This document shows positions 33,371-43,489 of a DNA stretch of 64,000 bases, one piece after another. The position numbers and the translations under genes were made by a program. The notes beneath the pieces were generated by a model. That model was not told the DNA's origin and ran no database searches. It saw only the letters and a list, made by a program, of their open reading frames with translations. Origin of the DNA: Oscillospiraceae bacterium (GTDB lineage: Bacteria; Bacillota; Clostridia; Oscillospirales; CAG-272); assembly GCA_015064155.1 (NCBI GenBank), contig SVST01000001.1, positions 117,637 through 181,636 of the forward strand. Direction: 5' to 3'. Numbering within the stretch: the stretch's first letter is position 1; the number at the start of each line of letters is the position of its first letter.

Positions 33371-35161
33371 TCAGACACCTCCCGATAAGCTTGCCTTTTT
33401 TTTTCGCAATTTTGTTACCGTGCGCTCGGTCAGGAAATTGAGCAACAGCACCAACAGGAGCAAGACCGTTGCCGTGGCGAAGGCTTCCTCAATATGCCAC
33501 CCCTCACCCGCCAGTTGATACAGTGCCGATGCCAGTGTTGTGCCGCTGTCAAGGTAACTTCGCGGAATTGCCGAAAGAACCGATCCCATGGTGTAAAGAA
33601 ACGGCGCCGACTCACTCAAAATGCGACCGAGACTTAACAGAATTGCCGAAAGAATCCCGGGAAAAGCCGCGGGAAGCACAACGTGCAATACTGTGTAGGT
33701 CTTTCCTGCCCCCAGTGCATAGCTTCCCTCTCTTTGTCCGCTTTCCACCGATACAAGGCTTTCTTCGGTTGCGCGTGTTACGGTGGGTAACAGAAGCATC
33801 GAAACGGTCAAAGAGCCGGCAAGGATGGATGCCGAACCGCCAAACAACGGAACAAAAGCCATCATACCAAACAGCCCGTAAACGATGGACGGTACACCGC
33901 CTAAGATGCCAAGCGCGCGTCTTACCGTACGAACCGTGAAACGATTTTTTGAAGAATATTCGTGCAAATATACGGCGGTCATTACACCAATGGGAACTGC
34001 GATCAACAAGCAAAGCAGTGCAGTCATCAGTGTTGTGATCAAAGAGGGCAGGATCGTGACACTACTGTCACCGAATCGGAATTTTCCAAATAGCAAGGAG
34101 GGCGAGGAAAACCAAGCGGGCAGTCCTTTTCCCAGCAGAAAGGTGGGGAGAATTACCAATACCGAGAGCACGAAAAGGACAGAAAAAAACATGGCATATT
34201 TTTGGATTTTCAAAGTAAAGTCGTAAAAAGACAGTCTTCCTCCCGAAACAGAAGTTTTTTGAAAGCGGCGACTTGAAAATCGAGTTCTTTCCATCCGATG
34301 TTCAAGCAGCAGATGGATGACCAAGATCAGAATCAGCAACACGCATCCCGTGGCGATGAGGGCGCCTTCCTGAACCTCACCCGCATAGCCCATTTCCATT
34401 GCGATATTGGCGGTAAGCACCCGAAAGCTTCGAAACAGTCCTTTGGGGTAAGTGGGCGCGTTGCCCGCAACCAGAATTACCGCCATGGTTTCGCCAAGCG
34501 CCCGTCCAAGCCCGAGAACCAGTGCGTTGATTCTACCGGAACGGGCTGCGGGAACCATGGTACAAAAAACAGCCTGCGTATGGGTTGCGCCAAGCCCGAT
34601 CGCCGCGTGATAATAGGTCTTCGGAACCGCTTCCAGCGCGGTTTGGAAGAGCGCTACTACCGTGGGAAGGATCATGGTTCCGAGAATCAGCGTTGTGGCA
34701 AAAAGACCGCTTCCGTTGGTGGGAGCGAATCTTGAGAGAAGCGGCAACAAAAAGGAAATTCCGAAGAATCCGTATACGACCGACGGTATTCCCGCAAGCA
34801 GTAACACAAGCGAGGAGAAAAAGGATTTGAGTCTTCGCGGACAGAAAAAGACCAAAAAAACGGCAAACAGACAGCCCAGCGTGCCGCCAAACGTCAGTGC
34901 TGAGATTCCGCAGATCAATGTGGAGATCAGCATGGGGAAAATTCCGTAGCTACCAACGGTTATTTGAGAGGCGTAGGTATCGGAACGGTCGGGAGACCAG
35001 ACGCTTCCAAACAGGAAATCCATTGGATGAACCGTTCCGAAAAAGGGAATGCTTTTGCCGATCAGGAAAGCAAAGATCGCAATGATTGAGAGAATGCAAA
35101 GAAGCGCGGCAGAAAGAAAAATCGCGTGTCCTGCGCGCTCCGCACGTCGGTTTTGATTCAT
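33371..35161 (-). CDS. fused phosphate ABC transporter permease PstC-PstA
   Basis: A 596-aa polytopic membrane protein that joins the two permeases of the phosphate importer in one chain. Residues 1-285 are PstC-like, with the permease loop ALGLGRALGETMAV; residues 300-590 are PstA-like, with VLPAAFPGILSAILLSLGRILSESAPFLYT. The linker RMERTRFSSRRFQKTS is charged and short. Each half has six or so helices. The start overlaps the pstS stop (ATGA), and the stop abuts pstB. The halves are usually separate genes. Confidence 0.9.
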   Translation of the reverse strand: MNQNRRAERAGHAIFLSAALLCILSIIAIFAFLIGKSIPFFGTVHPMDFLFGSVWSPDRSDTYASQITVGSYGIFPMLISTLICGISALTFGGTLGCLFAVFLVFFCPRRLKSFFSSLVLLLAGIPSVVYGFFGISFLLPLLSRFAPTNGSGLFATTLILGTMILPTVVALFQTALEAVPKTYYHAAIGLGATHTQAVFCTMVPAARSGRINALVLGLGRALGETMAVILVAGNAPTYPKGLFRSFRVLTANIAMEMGYAGEVQEGALIATGCVLLILILVIHLLLEHRMERTRFSSRRFQKTSVSGGRLSFYDFTLKIQKYAMFFSVLFVLSVLVILPTFLLGKGLPAWFSSPSLLFGKFRFGDSSVTILPSLITTLMTALLCLLIAVPIGVMTAVYLHEYSSKNRFTVRTVRRALGILGGVPSIVYGLFGMMAFVPLFGGSASILAGSLTVSMLLLPTVTRATEESLVSVESGQREGSYALGAGKTYTVLHVVLPAAFPGILSAILLSLGRILSESAPFLYTMGSVLSAIPRSYLDSGTTLASALYQLAGEGWHIEEAFATATVLLLLVLLLNFLTERTVTKLRKKKASLSGGV

Positions 35162-36084
35162 TTTGAGTGCTCCAATTCGTCAAAATATTGAACCGATCCG
35201 GAAAAGACGGCATAAAGTTCCGAAACCGAAAGATTATTGATCGGATTTTGGGGATGCACGATGACTGCCAGCGCATCATAGGCTACCGTAAATCGAGAAA
35301 GGTGTGAAAGCGTTACCTCCGCGGAGGAAAGTCCGATCACGTTTCCCGTGCGATCCTCGCTTGCCGCTTTGACTCCAACCGAAGAGCCTTCCAGTTGAAT
35401 GTCGAAAAGCTTGGACGGATCAACACCGTAAAGCGCGGCATAATCACGCGCGGCGGACAGGATCAATTTTTCCAAGGAGGTTGAACCGCGCAAAAGGATT
35501 TTTTCGTCCGATGGGAAAGAGGGGAGAGGGGTGAAATCGCGCACCGGAATGGGATCCTGACCTTTTGCCGAACGTGCCATCGGATCAGACGAAAAAACGC
35601 AATTTGAGGTGCGTGTGTGTTCAATCATACGGTCACTTTGCAAGTAACGCAAAAAATCGGATGCGGATGCCGTAAGCGGGCGGTTTTGATTGACGACGAT
35701 GACAAAAGGCCTTCGCAAGGGATACGCACCGTTCAAAACGTTTTCCTCGGTCGGCAAAACCCCTCCCACCGATATGCATTTTACGCTTTCGTTCAGAGCG
35801 GACGGAGAAACGTATCCGATGGCATAGCGATCCGCGGCAACCGTGGAAAGCACGGTCCCACCCTTGGTTTGTACGATCGCGTAAACGCTGTTTCGGTCGA
35901 TTTTTTTACCGTTTTCGGAGCGTTCCTCCAAAAAATGCGTTCCATCGCTCACCGTTCTGTCAAATGCCTCCCGTGTTCCGCTTCCGGGTTCTCGGATAAC
36001 TACCGTGATCTCTTTTTTGGGAGGATGGCAGGCACAAAAAATAAGCAGTCCCGTCAATAGTAACGGCAGAATTTTCGTTTTCAT
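35158..36084 (-). CDS. phosphate-binding lipoprotein PstS with permuted domain order
   Basis: A 308-aa substrate-binding lipoprotein (lipobox FCAC). In usual PstS the order is a GSTS phosphate loop, then the SSR and AYDGIAVIVNP blocks, then the second loop REPGSGTREAF, then AIGYVS and the end. Here the mature protein starts with VIREPGSGTREAFD, goes through YAIGYVSPSAL and PLRRPFVIV, and only then reaches LLRGSTSLEKLI, QLEGSSVGVKA, SSAEVT and VAYDALAVIVHPQNPINNLSVSELYAVFSG, where it ends. All parts are present but cyclically shifted. It overlaps pstCA by 4 bp. Confidence 0.88.
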   Translation of the reverse strand: MKTKILPLLLTGLLIFCACHPPKKEITVVIREPGSGTREAFDRTVSDGTHFLEERSENGKKIDRNSVYAIVQTKGGTVLSTVAADRYAIGYVSPSALNESVKCISVGGVLPTEENVLNGAYPLRRPFVIVVNQNRPLTASASDFLRYLQSDRMIEHTRTSNCVFSSDPMARSAKGQDPIPVRDFTPLPSFPSDEKILLRGSTSLEKLILSAARDYAALYGVDPSKLFDIQLEGSSVGVKAASEDRTGNVIGLSSAEVTLSHLSRFTVAYDALAVIVHPQNPINNLSVSELYAVFSGSVQYFDELEHSK

Positions 36085-36201
36085 AAATCCTCTTAAAATC
36101 GCTTTTTGCATTAGTTTTTGTTTTCGGTGATCATTTTTATGTGTAAATGCTTTGGGAAAAAGGGCTTTTGCGGCTTTTTCTATCGGAAAACCAGGAAATG
36201 A

Positions 36202-36230
36202 TTGACAAATCCACGCGCGCGTGATATAAT
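36202..36230 (+). promoter_or_regulatory. promoter of the glycan assembly operon
   Basis: TTGACA, 17 bp, TATAAT, a consensus promoter. The divergent flank of pstS (36085-36200) has no equally clear promoter and no obvious Pho box. Confidence 0.85.
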
Positions 36231-36327
36231 ACAATTAACTATGTTCAAATATTAAGATGTGTCGAGACGGCAAGATCCGTTTGCATATTTTTTGCTTTCA
36301 AAAACAAAAAACAGGAGTTACGACAAG

Positions 36328-38316
36328 ATGCCACAGAATCGGAAAGAAGACTACAAAACCGAATATGAAACGCTTTTGCGTGAAAAGGTTTCCTTGGAGC
36401 AGCGGTTGGCACTGGCGGAAAACCAATGCAGGACGATGGAAAGCTCTCTTTCTTGGAAGCTCACCAAGCCTTTTCGCTTTTTGTATCGGGGCATCAAAAA
36501 GGTGCTGTATAAAATTCCCGTTACCCGAAAGGTGATCAAGGGCTTGATTTCAATCAAGCAGAACGGTTTTCGTTACACAATGGACAGCATCAAATTCAAG
36601 CGTGCGTCCAGAAAGGGAATCGCTGTGTCGGGATATACCGATGCTATGCTGGAAGAACAGCGAAAAACGGTTTTCGATCAAAAAATCAAATTCAGCATTC
36701 TGGTGCCGCTTTATAACACGGACACACATTTGTTGGAGGAGCTGATCCGCTCGGTACAGGCGCAGACCTATGCCGATTGGGAGCTTTGCTTTGCCGACGG
36801 AAGTGATGCCGCGCACGCATCGGTGGAAGAAACGGTTCGCCAATATGCCGATGCCGACGCGCGGATTCGCTATATGCGCCTTGCAGAGAACAAGGGCATT
36901 TCCGAAAATACCAATGCCTGTGCCGCGATGGCGACAGGCGATTATCTCGCGTTTTTGGATCACGACGATCTGCTTGCCCCCATTGCGCTCTTTATGAATG
37001 CGCGGGCAATCGCGGAGCAAGATCCCGATATGATCTATTCGGACGAAGACCATCTGTCCGAAAAGGGTGTTCATTTGTTTGCGCTGCACAAGCCCGATTG
37101 GTCGCCCGATCTTTTGTACAGTCAAATGTACACCTGTCACTTGATGGTGGTAAAGAAAAGCGTGTTTGAAAAACTTGGCGGAATGGATTCGCGGTTTGAC
37201 GGCGCGCAGGATTACGATTTTGTGTTGCGCCTGTCTGAGTTAACCGATCGCATCTGCCATATTCCCGCCATTTTGTACACTTGGCGTGAAACACCCGGCT
37301 CGACCGCGGCAAATGCCGGCGCAAAGCCCTATGCGCATGAAGCCGGCAGACGCGCGCTTGACGCACACCTGAAGCGTCGTTACGGCTCCAATGCCGAAGC
37401 ACGCGACAGCGAATACACCTTTGTATTCGACGCGCGGTTCGGTACGCTTGCGGAAGAGCAGCCGTTGGTTTCCATGGTCATTCCGTTTAAGGATAAGAGT
37501 GACCTGACCGATGCCTGTGTCAAAAGCATTTTGGAAAAAACGACCTACCGCAACTATGAAATTCTGCTTTTGAATAACCGGTCGGCGGAGGAAGAAACGA
37601 AAAAATGGATGCAGAGCGTGACCAAACTGGATGCTCGAATTCGCGTGTTGGATTGCGATATGGAATTCAACTGGTCCAAAATCAACAATTTTGGTGTGAC
37701 GCATTCGGATGCCGCGGCATTTGTGTTTCTCAACAACGATACTTTGGTCATCTCGCCCGATTGGTTAGAGCGATTGGTGGAAAACGCAATGCGGGATGAC
37801 GTCGGTGTGGTTGGCGCACAGCTTTTGTATGAAGATCACACCATCCAACACGCAGGAGTTGTCGTGGGCATGAGCGATCTTGCCGATCACGTGTTCAAGG
37901 GCCTTTCCACGGGCTTTTACGGGTCTCCCTATATTTCTCCCATGGTCAGCCGCAACGTATTGGCGGTAACGGGAGCCTGCCTTGCGGTATCGCGCAAGAC
38001 GCTGGATACCATCGGTCTTTTTGACGAGACCTTTATCATCTGCGGAAGCGACGTGGAGCTTTGTATCCGCGCATATGAGCACGGACTGAATAACCGATAT
38101 GAGGCAAACGCGAAGCTCTACCATTTGGAATCCAAGAGCCGCGATACCTATATTCCGCCTATTGATTTCAAGTGTTCGCGCATCAGCTACGGCCCGTACC
38201 TGGAAGCGGGAGATCCCTATTACAACGTCAATCTAGACCGATTCTCAACGACACCCAAGCTGTCGGTCGTTCCCGTCAATTCGATTCAATTTTGGCAAAG
38301 GAGAGCACGAAAGTGA
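36328..38316 (+). CDS. two-domain GT2 family glycosyltransferase
   Basis: A 662-aa cytoplasmic protein with two GT-A domains. The first begins near residue 122 (FSILVPLYNTD, with LDHDD as the metal site). The second begins near 378 (VSMVIPFKDKS, with FLNNDTLV as the DxD-like site) and ends with GLFDETFI. The N-terminus is a coiled coil (residues 5-50). The order resembles rhamnosyltransferases of O-antigen and cell-wall rhamnan pathways. AGGAG lies 9 nt before the ATG. It heads an operon of at least seven glycan genes; the downstream GTG start overlaps its stop (GTGA). Confidence 0.88.
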   Translation: MPQNRKEDYKTEYETLLREKVSLEQRLALAENQCRTMESSLSWKLTKPFRFLYRGIKKVLYKIPVTRKVIKGLISIKQNGFRYTMDSIKFKRASRKGIAVSGYTDAMLEEQRKTVFDQKIKFSILVPLYNTDTHLLEELIRSVQAQTYADWELCFADGSDAAHASVEETVRQYADADARIRYMRLAENKGISENTNACAAMATGDYLAFLDHDDLLAPIALFMNARAIAEQDPDMIYSDEDHLSEKGVHLFALHKPDWSPDLLYSQMYTCHLMVVKKSVFEKLGGMDSRFDGAQDYDFVLRLSELTDRICHIPAILYTWRETPGSTAANAGAKPYAHEAGRRALDAHLKRRYGSNAEARDSEYTFVFDARFGTLAEEQPLVSMVIPFKDKSDLTDACVKSILEKTTYRNYEILLLNNRSAEEETKKWMQSVTKLDARIRVLDCDMEFNWSKINNFGVTHSDAAAFVFLNNDTLVISPDWLERLVENAMRDDVGVVGAQLLYEDHTIQHAGVVVGMSDLADHVFKGLSTGFYGSPYISPMVSRNVLAVTGACLAVSRKTLDTIGLFDETFIICGSDVELCIRAYEHGLNNRYEANAKLYHLESKSRDTYIPPIDFKCSRISYGPYLEAGDPYYNVNLDRFSTTPKLSVVPVNSIQFWQRRARK

Positions 38317-39587
38317 ATCTGATCAAAGTCAAAAGAGTTCTCAAAAAATTCCCCCCTGTTGCGGTAGCGGCACGAAAGCTGCGTCGCGAGCTGATGCCAA
38401 GCCCCGAGATGAACGTTCCGGAAATCACACCGTTGGGCTTTCGGGAGGATGAAAACGCTTCGTTTCGCCTGAATTTTATGACGCCATCGGTGGACGTCGC
38501 GCACGTGTTCGGTGGAATTTCAACGGCAATGCAGTTGTTTGAAGCTTTGCGCGGTGATCTTGGATGCGATGCCCGTATCATCTGTACGGATGCGGACGTG
38601 ATTCCCGAAACTTCAACTGCGCCCGACGGATATGAGATCGTTTCTTGCGATCAGAGTTCGGGTGCCAAGCTACAACTGGTGGCATTCAACGATCGCGTTG
38701 GAAAAACGCTGCCCATTCGCAAAAATGATATTTTCGTATGCACGGCATGGTGGACGGCTTACACGGTGCAGCCGATTATGGATTGGCAAAAGGAAAAATG
38801 GGGGAGCAACAATCCCTTGGTCTACGTTGTACAGGACTATGAGCCGGGCTTTTATCCGTGGTCCTCTCGTTATATGATGGCAGAGAGCACCTACCGGCTC
38901 GAATGTCCAACCTATGCCGTTTTCAATTCCAAGTTGCTCAAGGATTATTTTGATCTGAATCGCTACACCTTCGCGAAATCGTGGTATTTTGAGCCGATAT
39001 TGAACCGAAAGCTGGCGCAGTACCTGCCTGCCGACGGCGAGGTCTTGCAAAAGGAAAAGCAGATTTTGGTTTACGGTCGTCCATCAATCGACCGCAACGC
39101 CTTTGCCTTAGTGGTGGAAACGCTCAAGCTCTGGGCGGCATCCATGCCGGACGCAAAGGACTGGAAACTCTGTTCCGCGGGCGAAGCACATAAGGACGTT
39201 GATTTGGGGAATGGCTGTGTTTTGCGTTCTTTGGGGAAGCTTTCCCTTGAAGAATATGCCAATACGATGCGCGCAACGCACGCGGGGCTTTCCTTGATGG
39301 TATCTCCGCATCCCAGCTATCCGCCGCTTGAAATGTCCACGTTCGGTGTAAAGGTTGTCACAAACTGTTATGCGAACAAAGACCTGACAGGCTTCAATGA
39401 AAACATGATCAGCCTTTCGGACGGTTCTCCCCGCGCGCTTTCGCGTGCGCTTCTGGATGTGACGCAAGCCTATAGAGGGCAAGGAAGCGCGGCAACCGAC
39501 ACTGAATATGCCAAGGGCGGAAAGCCCTTTGGAAATGCGGTCGAAGAGCTGGCGAACTGTTTGAGACACGAATTTGAATTGGATTGA
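38313..39587 (+). CDS. WsaF-like glycosyltransferase (rhamnosyltransferase type)
   Basis: A 424-aa GT-B protein. Blocks FGGISTAMQL, VYVVQDYEPGFYPWSS, MAESTYRL and SYPPLEMSTFGVKVVTN match the WsaF family, whose best known member is a rhamnosyltransferase of Geobacillus S-layer glycan synthesis. The GTG start has AAAGGAG upstream and overlaps the previous stop. Acceptor and sugar are unknown. Confidence 0.85.
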   Translation: MNLIKVKRVLKKFPPVAVAARKLRRELMPSPEMNVPEITPLGFREDENASFRLNFMTPSVDVAHVFGGISTAMQLFEALRGDLGCDARIICTDADVIPETSTAPDGYEIVSCDQSSGAKLQLVAFNDRVGKTLPIRKNDIFVCTAWWTAYTVQPIMDWQKEKWGSNNPLVYVVQDYEPGFYPWSSRYMMAESTYRLECPTYAVFNSKLLKDYFDLNRYTFAKSWYFEPILNRKLAQYLPADGEVLQKEKQILVYGRPSIDRNAFALVVETLKLWAASMPDAKDWKLCSAGEAHKDVDLGNGCVLRSLGKLSLEEYANTMRATHAGLSLMVSPHPSYPPLEMSTFGVKVVTNCYANKDLTGFNENMISLSDGSPRALSRALLDVTQAYRGQGSAATDTEYAKGGKPFGNAVEELANCLRHEFELD

Positions 39588-39596
39588 GGATGCTTT

Positions 39597-41036
39597 ATGA
39601 TAAAAGATACCTTGTCTGAAAACGGGGAGATCGTTCAAAAGCAGACAAAAAGGCAGGCGAATCTGTTTTTGATTCTGGCATTGCTGTTTGGTCTTTTGCT
39701 GATCCTGATTGAGCCGCCGTTCGTGATCCCGGATGAAAACAAACACTATCTGAACGTTATTCGCGTTTCTCACGGCGGAATTTTCGCAGACGTACAGGAC
39801 GGGCAATCCGGGGCATACATCACTGCCGATGAATATGCTTTTCTTTCGGCTTTTGACGGAAAATACGTCAACAATTCCGAAACGTACAATACCGATATCG
39901 CATTTGAGCATTTGGGCGCACCTGCCGATGGGGAAGAGGTCTTCTTTGCGTCAGGCGACGTTGCCATCAATCCCACCCCCTATCTGTTGCCGGGATTGGC
40001 GATTGCGCTCGCACGCGTTTTGTCGTTCTTTTCACTCAATGCGTTCGGAGGATATCTGATCGGAAAGTTTGTAAATCTTTTGTTTTTTGCGCTGATCGTT
40101 CGTTGGGCATTGCTTCGTACCAAATATCTGCGCAATACCATGTTTTTGCTTGGATTGATGCCGATGACCATTTTTCAGGCGGCATCGGTCTCCTATGATG
40201 CCTACGTAATTTCAGCCGCGTTTTTGCTCTTTGCATTCCTGACCAAGATTTTGACGGCAGAGCCCGACGTACGGATCTCTTTGGAAGACGTGGTTGCCAT
40301 TTGTCTTGCGGCTGCCTTACTGATCGGTGTTAAAATCGCGTACGCGCCTCTTCTTCTGGTGCTTTTCGCGATTCCGATCCGCAGATTCGGGTCTTGGAAA
40401 CGCTATATCGCCTGCATTGCCGCGGTCGGTGTGATCGGCGGATTGTTTTACGGTGTTCCAACGCTGTTCAACGGCATGCGTCTATCGGGATGCGAAACGG
40501 TGCTTACCGATGCACAAATTGCGCAAAATGCCTACGTCAGCGAAAATCCGACGATTCTTCTGTCGGTGATCCCGCATACGTTGGGAGTGTTCTTTTTCTA
40601 TTGGTTGGAAAGCTTTTTTGGTATTTTGGGCTGGTTGGACACACCCTTTCCGGTGTTTTTCGTTGTGCTGTTCCTCTTGTCACTTCTTTTCGTGGCGCTG
40701 GCAGAGCTGTCGTCGATTCGTATGCTCAAAGTCAAGCCACGCATTCTTGCGTGGCTTGGGGTGACCGTCTTTTTTGTGGGAACGGTTTATACCATGTACG
40801 TTTCGTGGAATCCCGTATTAACGGGGATTGTTGGCGGAACGATTGCCTACGGTGGGCAAGGCAGATATTTTATTCCCATTGCGCCGTTCGTCTTTTTGAT
40901 TGCCGCGAACCCGTTGGTTTATCGATGGAAGATCAAGGAAGCGACAACCGCTATATGCGAACGTGCCACACCGTTGATTTCATTGACCTATTTGACGTTG
41001 ACCGTGATATTGGTTTTTATCCGTTACTGGATGTAA
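39597..41036 (+). CDS. DUF2142 family polytopic membrane protein
   Basis: A 479-aa integral membrane protein with about ten or eleven helices. The extracytoplasmic opening EPPFVIPDENKHYLNV is the DUF2142 signature (PP...PDE.xHY), shared by GT-C-fold proteins that may transfer sugars from lipid donors. NPTPYLLPGL and GQGRYFIPIAPF are further markers. It lies 9 bp after the WsaF-like gene. Confidence 0.88.
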   Translation: MIKDTLSENGEIVQKQTKRQANLFLILALLFGLLLILIEPPFVIPDENKHYLNVIRVSHGGIFADVQDGQSGAYITADEYAFLSAFDGKYVNNSETYNTDIAFEHLGAPADGEEVFFASGDVAINPTPYLLPGLAIALARVLSFFSLNAFGGYLIGKFVNLLFFALIVRWALLRTKYLRNTMFLLGLMPMTIFQAASVSYDAYVISAAFLLFAFLTKILTAEPDVRISLEDVVAICLAAALLIGVKIAYAPLLLVLFAIPIRRFGSWKRYIACIAAVGVIGGLFYGVPTLFNGMRLSGCETVLTDAQIAQNAYVSENPTILLSVIPHTLGVFFFYWLESFFGILGWLDTPFPVFFVVLFLLSLLFVALAELSSIRMLKVKPRILAWLGVTVFFVGTVYTMYVSWNPVLTGIVGGTIAYGGQGRYFIPIAPFVFLIAANPLVYRWKIKEATTAICERATPLISLTYLTLTVILVFIRYWM

Positions 41037-41066
41037 TTTTGACTGTTTTTGGAAGGAGGGGATTCG

Positions 41067-42215
41067 GTGCAACAAAAAAAATCGGTTTGCATCGTCACGT
41101 CACAGTATCTGCCGCACGTAGGCGGTGTTGAAAACTACGTGGACAACCTGTCTCGTGAATTGGCGAAAAGAGGACATGAGATCACCATCCTCACTTCCGA
41201 AATCGAGAACGTCCCGTCTTATGAGAAAAAAGAGGGTATTGAAATTTACCGATTGCCCACCAAGCAGTTTATGGGGGGAAGATTCCCCGTATTGAAGCAG
41301 AACCGCGCGTTGCGGCAATTCACCAAACAGTTCCGAACGCGCCGGTTTGACGTAATGCTGGTGAATATGCGCTTCTATTTTATTTCGCTGTATGCCGTAC
41401 GGCTGGCGAAAAAAATGGGAGTACGCTGTATCATGTTGGATCACGGATCCAGCCACCTGAACACCGGAGGAAAGCTGACCACAAAGCTATCGGAATGGTT
41501 TGAGCATGGCATCACCTTTTTGGAAAAACGCTATTGCCGAGAGTTCGCGGGTGTTTCCAAGGCATCCTTGGAGTGGATTCAACATTTTGGAATCCACTCC
41601 GATCTCCTGTTGCCCAATGCGGTGGATGTGGAGGCTTTCGAGCGCTACATTGGCGAATCAACATGCGATTTCCGAAAGAAATACGGGATTCCCAAAGACG
41701 ATATTGTAATCTCCTTTGTGGGGCGATTGACCCTGGAAAAGGGAATCGACCGTCTTGTGAACGCTGTCAAGCGGATCGATAAGGAACGACGGGACGTGTG
41801 GTTGCTTGCGGCGGGGAACGGATATCTGTTGGAAAAGTTGACTCCCGTCAAAAGCGAACGAACGCATTTCGTGGGACAGATCGGTAGCGCGGAGGTTGCC
41901 GCCTTGCTTTCCCAGAGCGATATTTTCTGCCTGCCGTCCTTTTCCGAGGGCTTTCCAACCTGTGTGCTGGAAGCGGGCGTTTGCCGCTCCTTTGTGATCA
42001 CCACCTATCGGGGAGATGCCAAGGAGATCGTTCTCAACCCTGACTATGGGATTATTTTGCCCGATAACGCGGAGGATGGACTGTACGAAGCGATCAAGAG
42101 CGTGCTTGACCGCCCCGAATATCGAGCGCGCGCGACCGAGCTGTGCTATGAGCGCATCGTGCAAAATTATACGTGGCGCCACACCGCCGATCGGTTTCTT
42201 TCGTGGTTGGATTGA
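41067..42215 (+). CDS. GT4 family glycosyltransferase
   Basis: A 382-aa GT-B enzyme. The N-terminal nucleotide-independent domain has QYLPHVGGVENYVDNLSRELAKRGHE; the C-terminal donor domain has FVGRLTLEKGIDRLVNA and the E-x7-E motif in PSFSEGFPTCVLEAG. A GTG at 41067 with GGAAGGAGGGG is preferred; an upstream TTG would place the start inside the ribosome binding site. It probably adds a hexose to a lipid-linked glycan. Confidence 0.92.
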   Translation: MQQKKSVCIVTSQYLPHVGGVENYVDNLSRELAKRGHEITILTSEIENVPSYEKKEGIEIYRLPTKQFMGGRFPVLKQNRALRQFTKQFRTRRFDVMLVNMRFYFISLYAVRLAKKMGVRCIMLDHGSSHLNTGGKLTTKLSEWFEHGITFLEKRYCREFAGVSKASLEWIQHFGIHSDLLLPNAVDVEAFERYIGESTCDFRKKYGIPKDDIVISFVGRLTLEKGIDRLVNAVKRIDKERRDVWLLAAGNGYLLEKLTPVKSERTHFVGQIGSAEVAALLSQSDIFCLPSFSEGFPTCVLEAGVCRSFVITTYRGDAKEIVLNPDYGIILPDNAEDGLYEAIKSVLDRPEYRARATELCYERIVQNYTWRHTADRFLSWLD

Positions 42216-42244
42216 AGGCTTGAAGGATTGGTGAAGTGCTTTTT

Positions 42245-43471
42245 ATGAATCATCAGAATTTGAAGAAAAACATGATATGGAACGCGGCGGGAAATCTCAT
42301 TTATCTGGGATGCCAATGGCTGATCACCGTTTTGGTTGCCAGATCGGCTCAGTTTGAGGCGGCGGGAGTGCTATCGGTCGCGCTTTCGATGAGTGCGACC
42401 TTTCAGACCCTTGCGAACTTTGGGATTCGAAGCTTTCAGGTGTCGGACGTGGAAAATCGCTACACCGACAATTGTTACGTCTTTTTCCGTGTGATCGCTT
42501 GCTCGGTTGCGATGGTTGCCTGTCTTTTGACTTCGGTTGCCGTTGGGTACCGAAGCGAAACACTTTTGTGTATTGCGCTGTATATGCTGTTTCGCATTGC
42601 CGAAAGCCTTTCCGACGTTTTGCACGGCATTGCGCAAAAGAACGACCGCCTGGACGTCGCGGGCAAATCCTTTGCCATCAAGGGCATCGGGCTGCTTGTG
42701 CTGTTTGTAGCGGGATATCTATGGAGTGACCGTTTGTCGGTGGGGCTTGCCGGTATGGCAGTTTTTTCGTGCGCGTCCACGCTGTTGTATGACTTGACCG
42801 TAACGCGCAGACTTGCGTCCTTTCGATTCTTTGATTATCGCTCGGGATGGTTGGCTTTGGCAAAAGAGACCTGGCCGCTGTGCGCCTATTTATTCCTAAG
42901 CTCGGCAATCGTTATGCTACCGCGATTGATTTTGGAACAACGCTGTGGCGAGGAGATCTTGGGTATTTACGCTTCGGTGTTTGCCCCCGCGACCCTGATT
43001 CAAGCGGCAATGGGGTATGTTTACAATCCTTTTGCGCAACTACTTGGTGAGTACCGAGCACGCGGTGACCGCAAAGCCTTTTTGGTGCTTTCGGCAAAGA
43101 TTATGGTTGCGATTGCGGCGGTTGCGGGTGTGATGGTTGCGGTTGCGTCCTTCGCGGGAAAGTTCCTGCTTGGATTGCTGTTGGGCGAGGCGATTCTGCC
43201 GCACACGGATCTGCTGATCCCCATTTTGCTGGCAATCGCGCTGATTTCGATTTTTGGCTTTTTGTGTATGCTGGCAATTGTCTTGCGTGCCTTCTTCTTC
43301 CTGCTTGTGGGATGCGCGGTGGGGCTTGCGCTTTGCGCCTTGATCACCGTGCCGATGATCGACAAAGTGGGAATGAACGCGCCGAGCTATGCTTTGATCT
43401 TGTCGGCTTTGGTTGCGTCTGTGGTATTGACCGCCGGTATTCTTCAAAAGCTGTTTCAAAGACAAAAATGA
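42245..43471 (+). CDS. Wzx-like oligosaccharide flippase
   Basis: A 408-aa membrane protein with about twelve helices and the polysaccharide-biosynthesis (MOP/MATE) opening NMIWNAAGNLIYLGCQWL. It probably moves a lipid-linked glycan repeat across the membrane. It lies between GT4 and DPM1-like genes. The ribosome binding site is weak; ATG 42245 is preferred over a GTG nine bases earlier. Confidence 0.85.
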   Translation: MNHQNLKKNMIWNAAGNLIYLGCQWLITVLVARSAQFEAAGVLSVALSMSATFQTLANFGIRSFQVSDVENRYTDNCYVFFRVIACSVAMVACLLTSVAVGYRSETLLCIALYMLFRIAESLSDVLHGIAQKNDRLDVAGKSFAIKGIGLLVLFVAGYLWSDRLSVGLAGMAVFSCASTLLYDLTVTRRLASFRFFDYRSGWLALAKETWPLCAYLFLSSAIVMLPRLILEQRCGEEILGIYASVFAPATLIQAAMGYVYNPFAQLLGEYRARGDRKAFLVLSAKIMVAIAAVAGVMVAVASFAGKFLLGLLLGEAILPHTDLLIPILLAIALISIFGFLCMLAIVLRAFFFLLVGCAVGLALCALITVPMIDKVGMNAPSYALILSALVASVVLTAGILQKLFQRQK

Positions 43472-43489
43472 TATTGAGTGGAGTTTGAA

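Noticed and set aside
41049..41066. TTG start 18 bp upstream of the GT4 gene
   Set aside because: It would place the GGAAGGAGGGG ribosome binding site inside the coding region; the GTG at 41067 fits.
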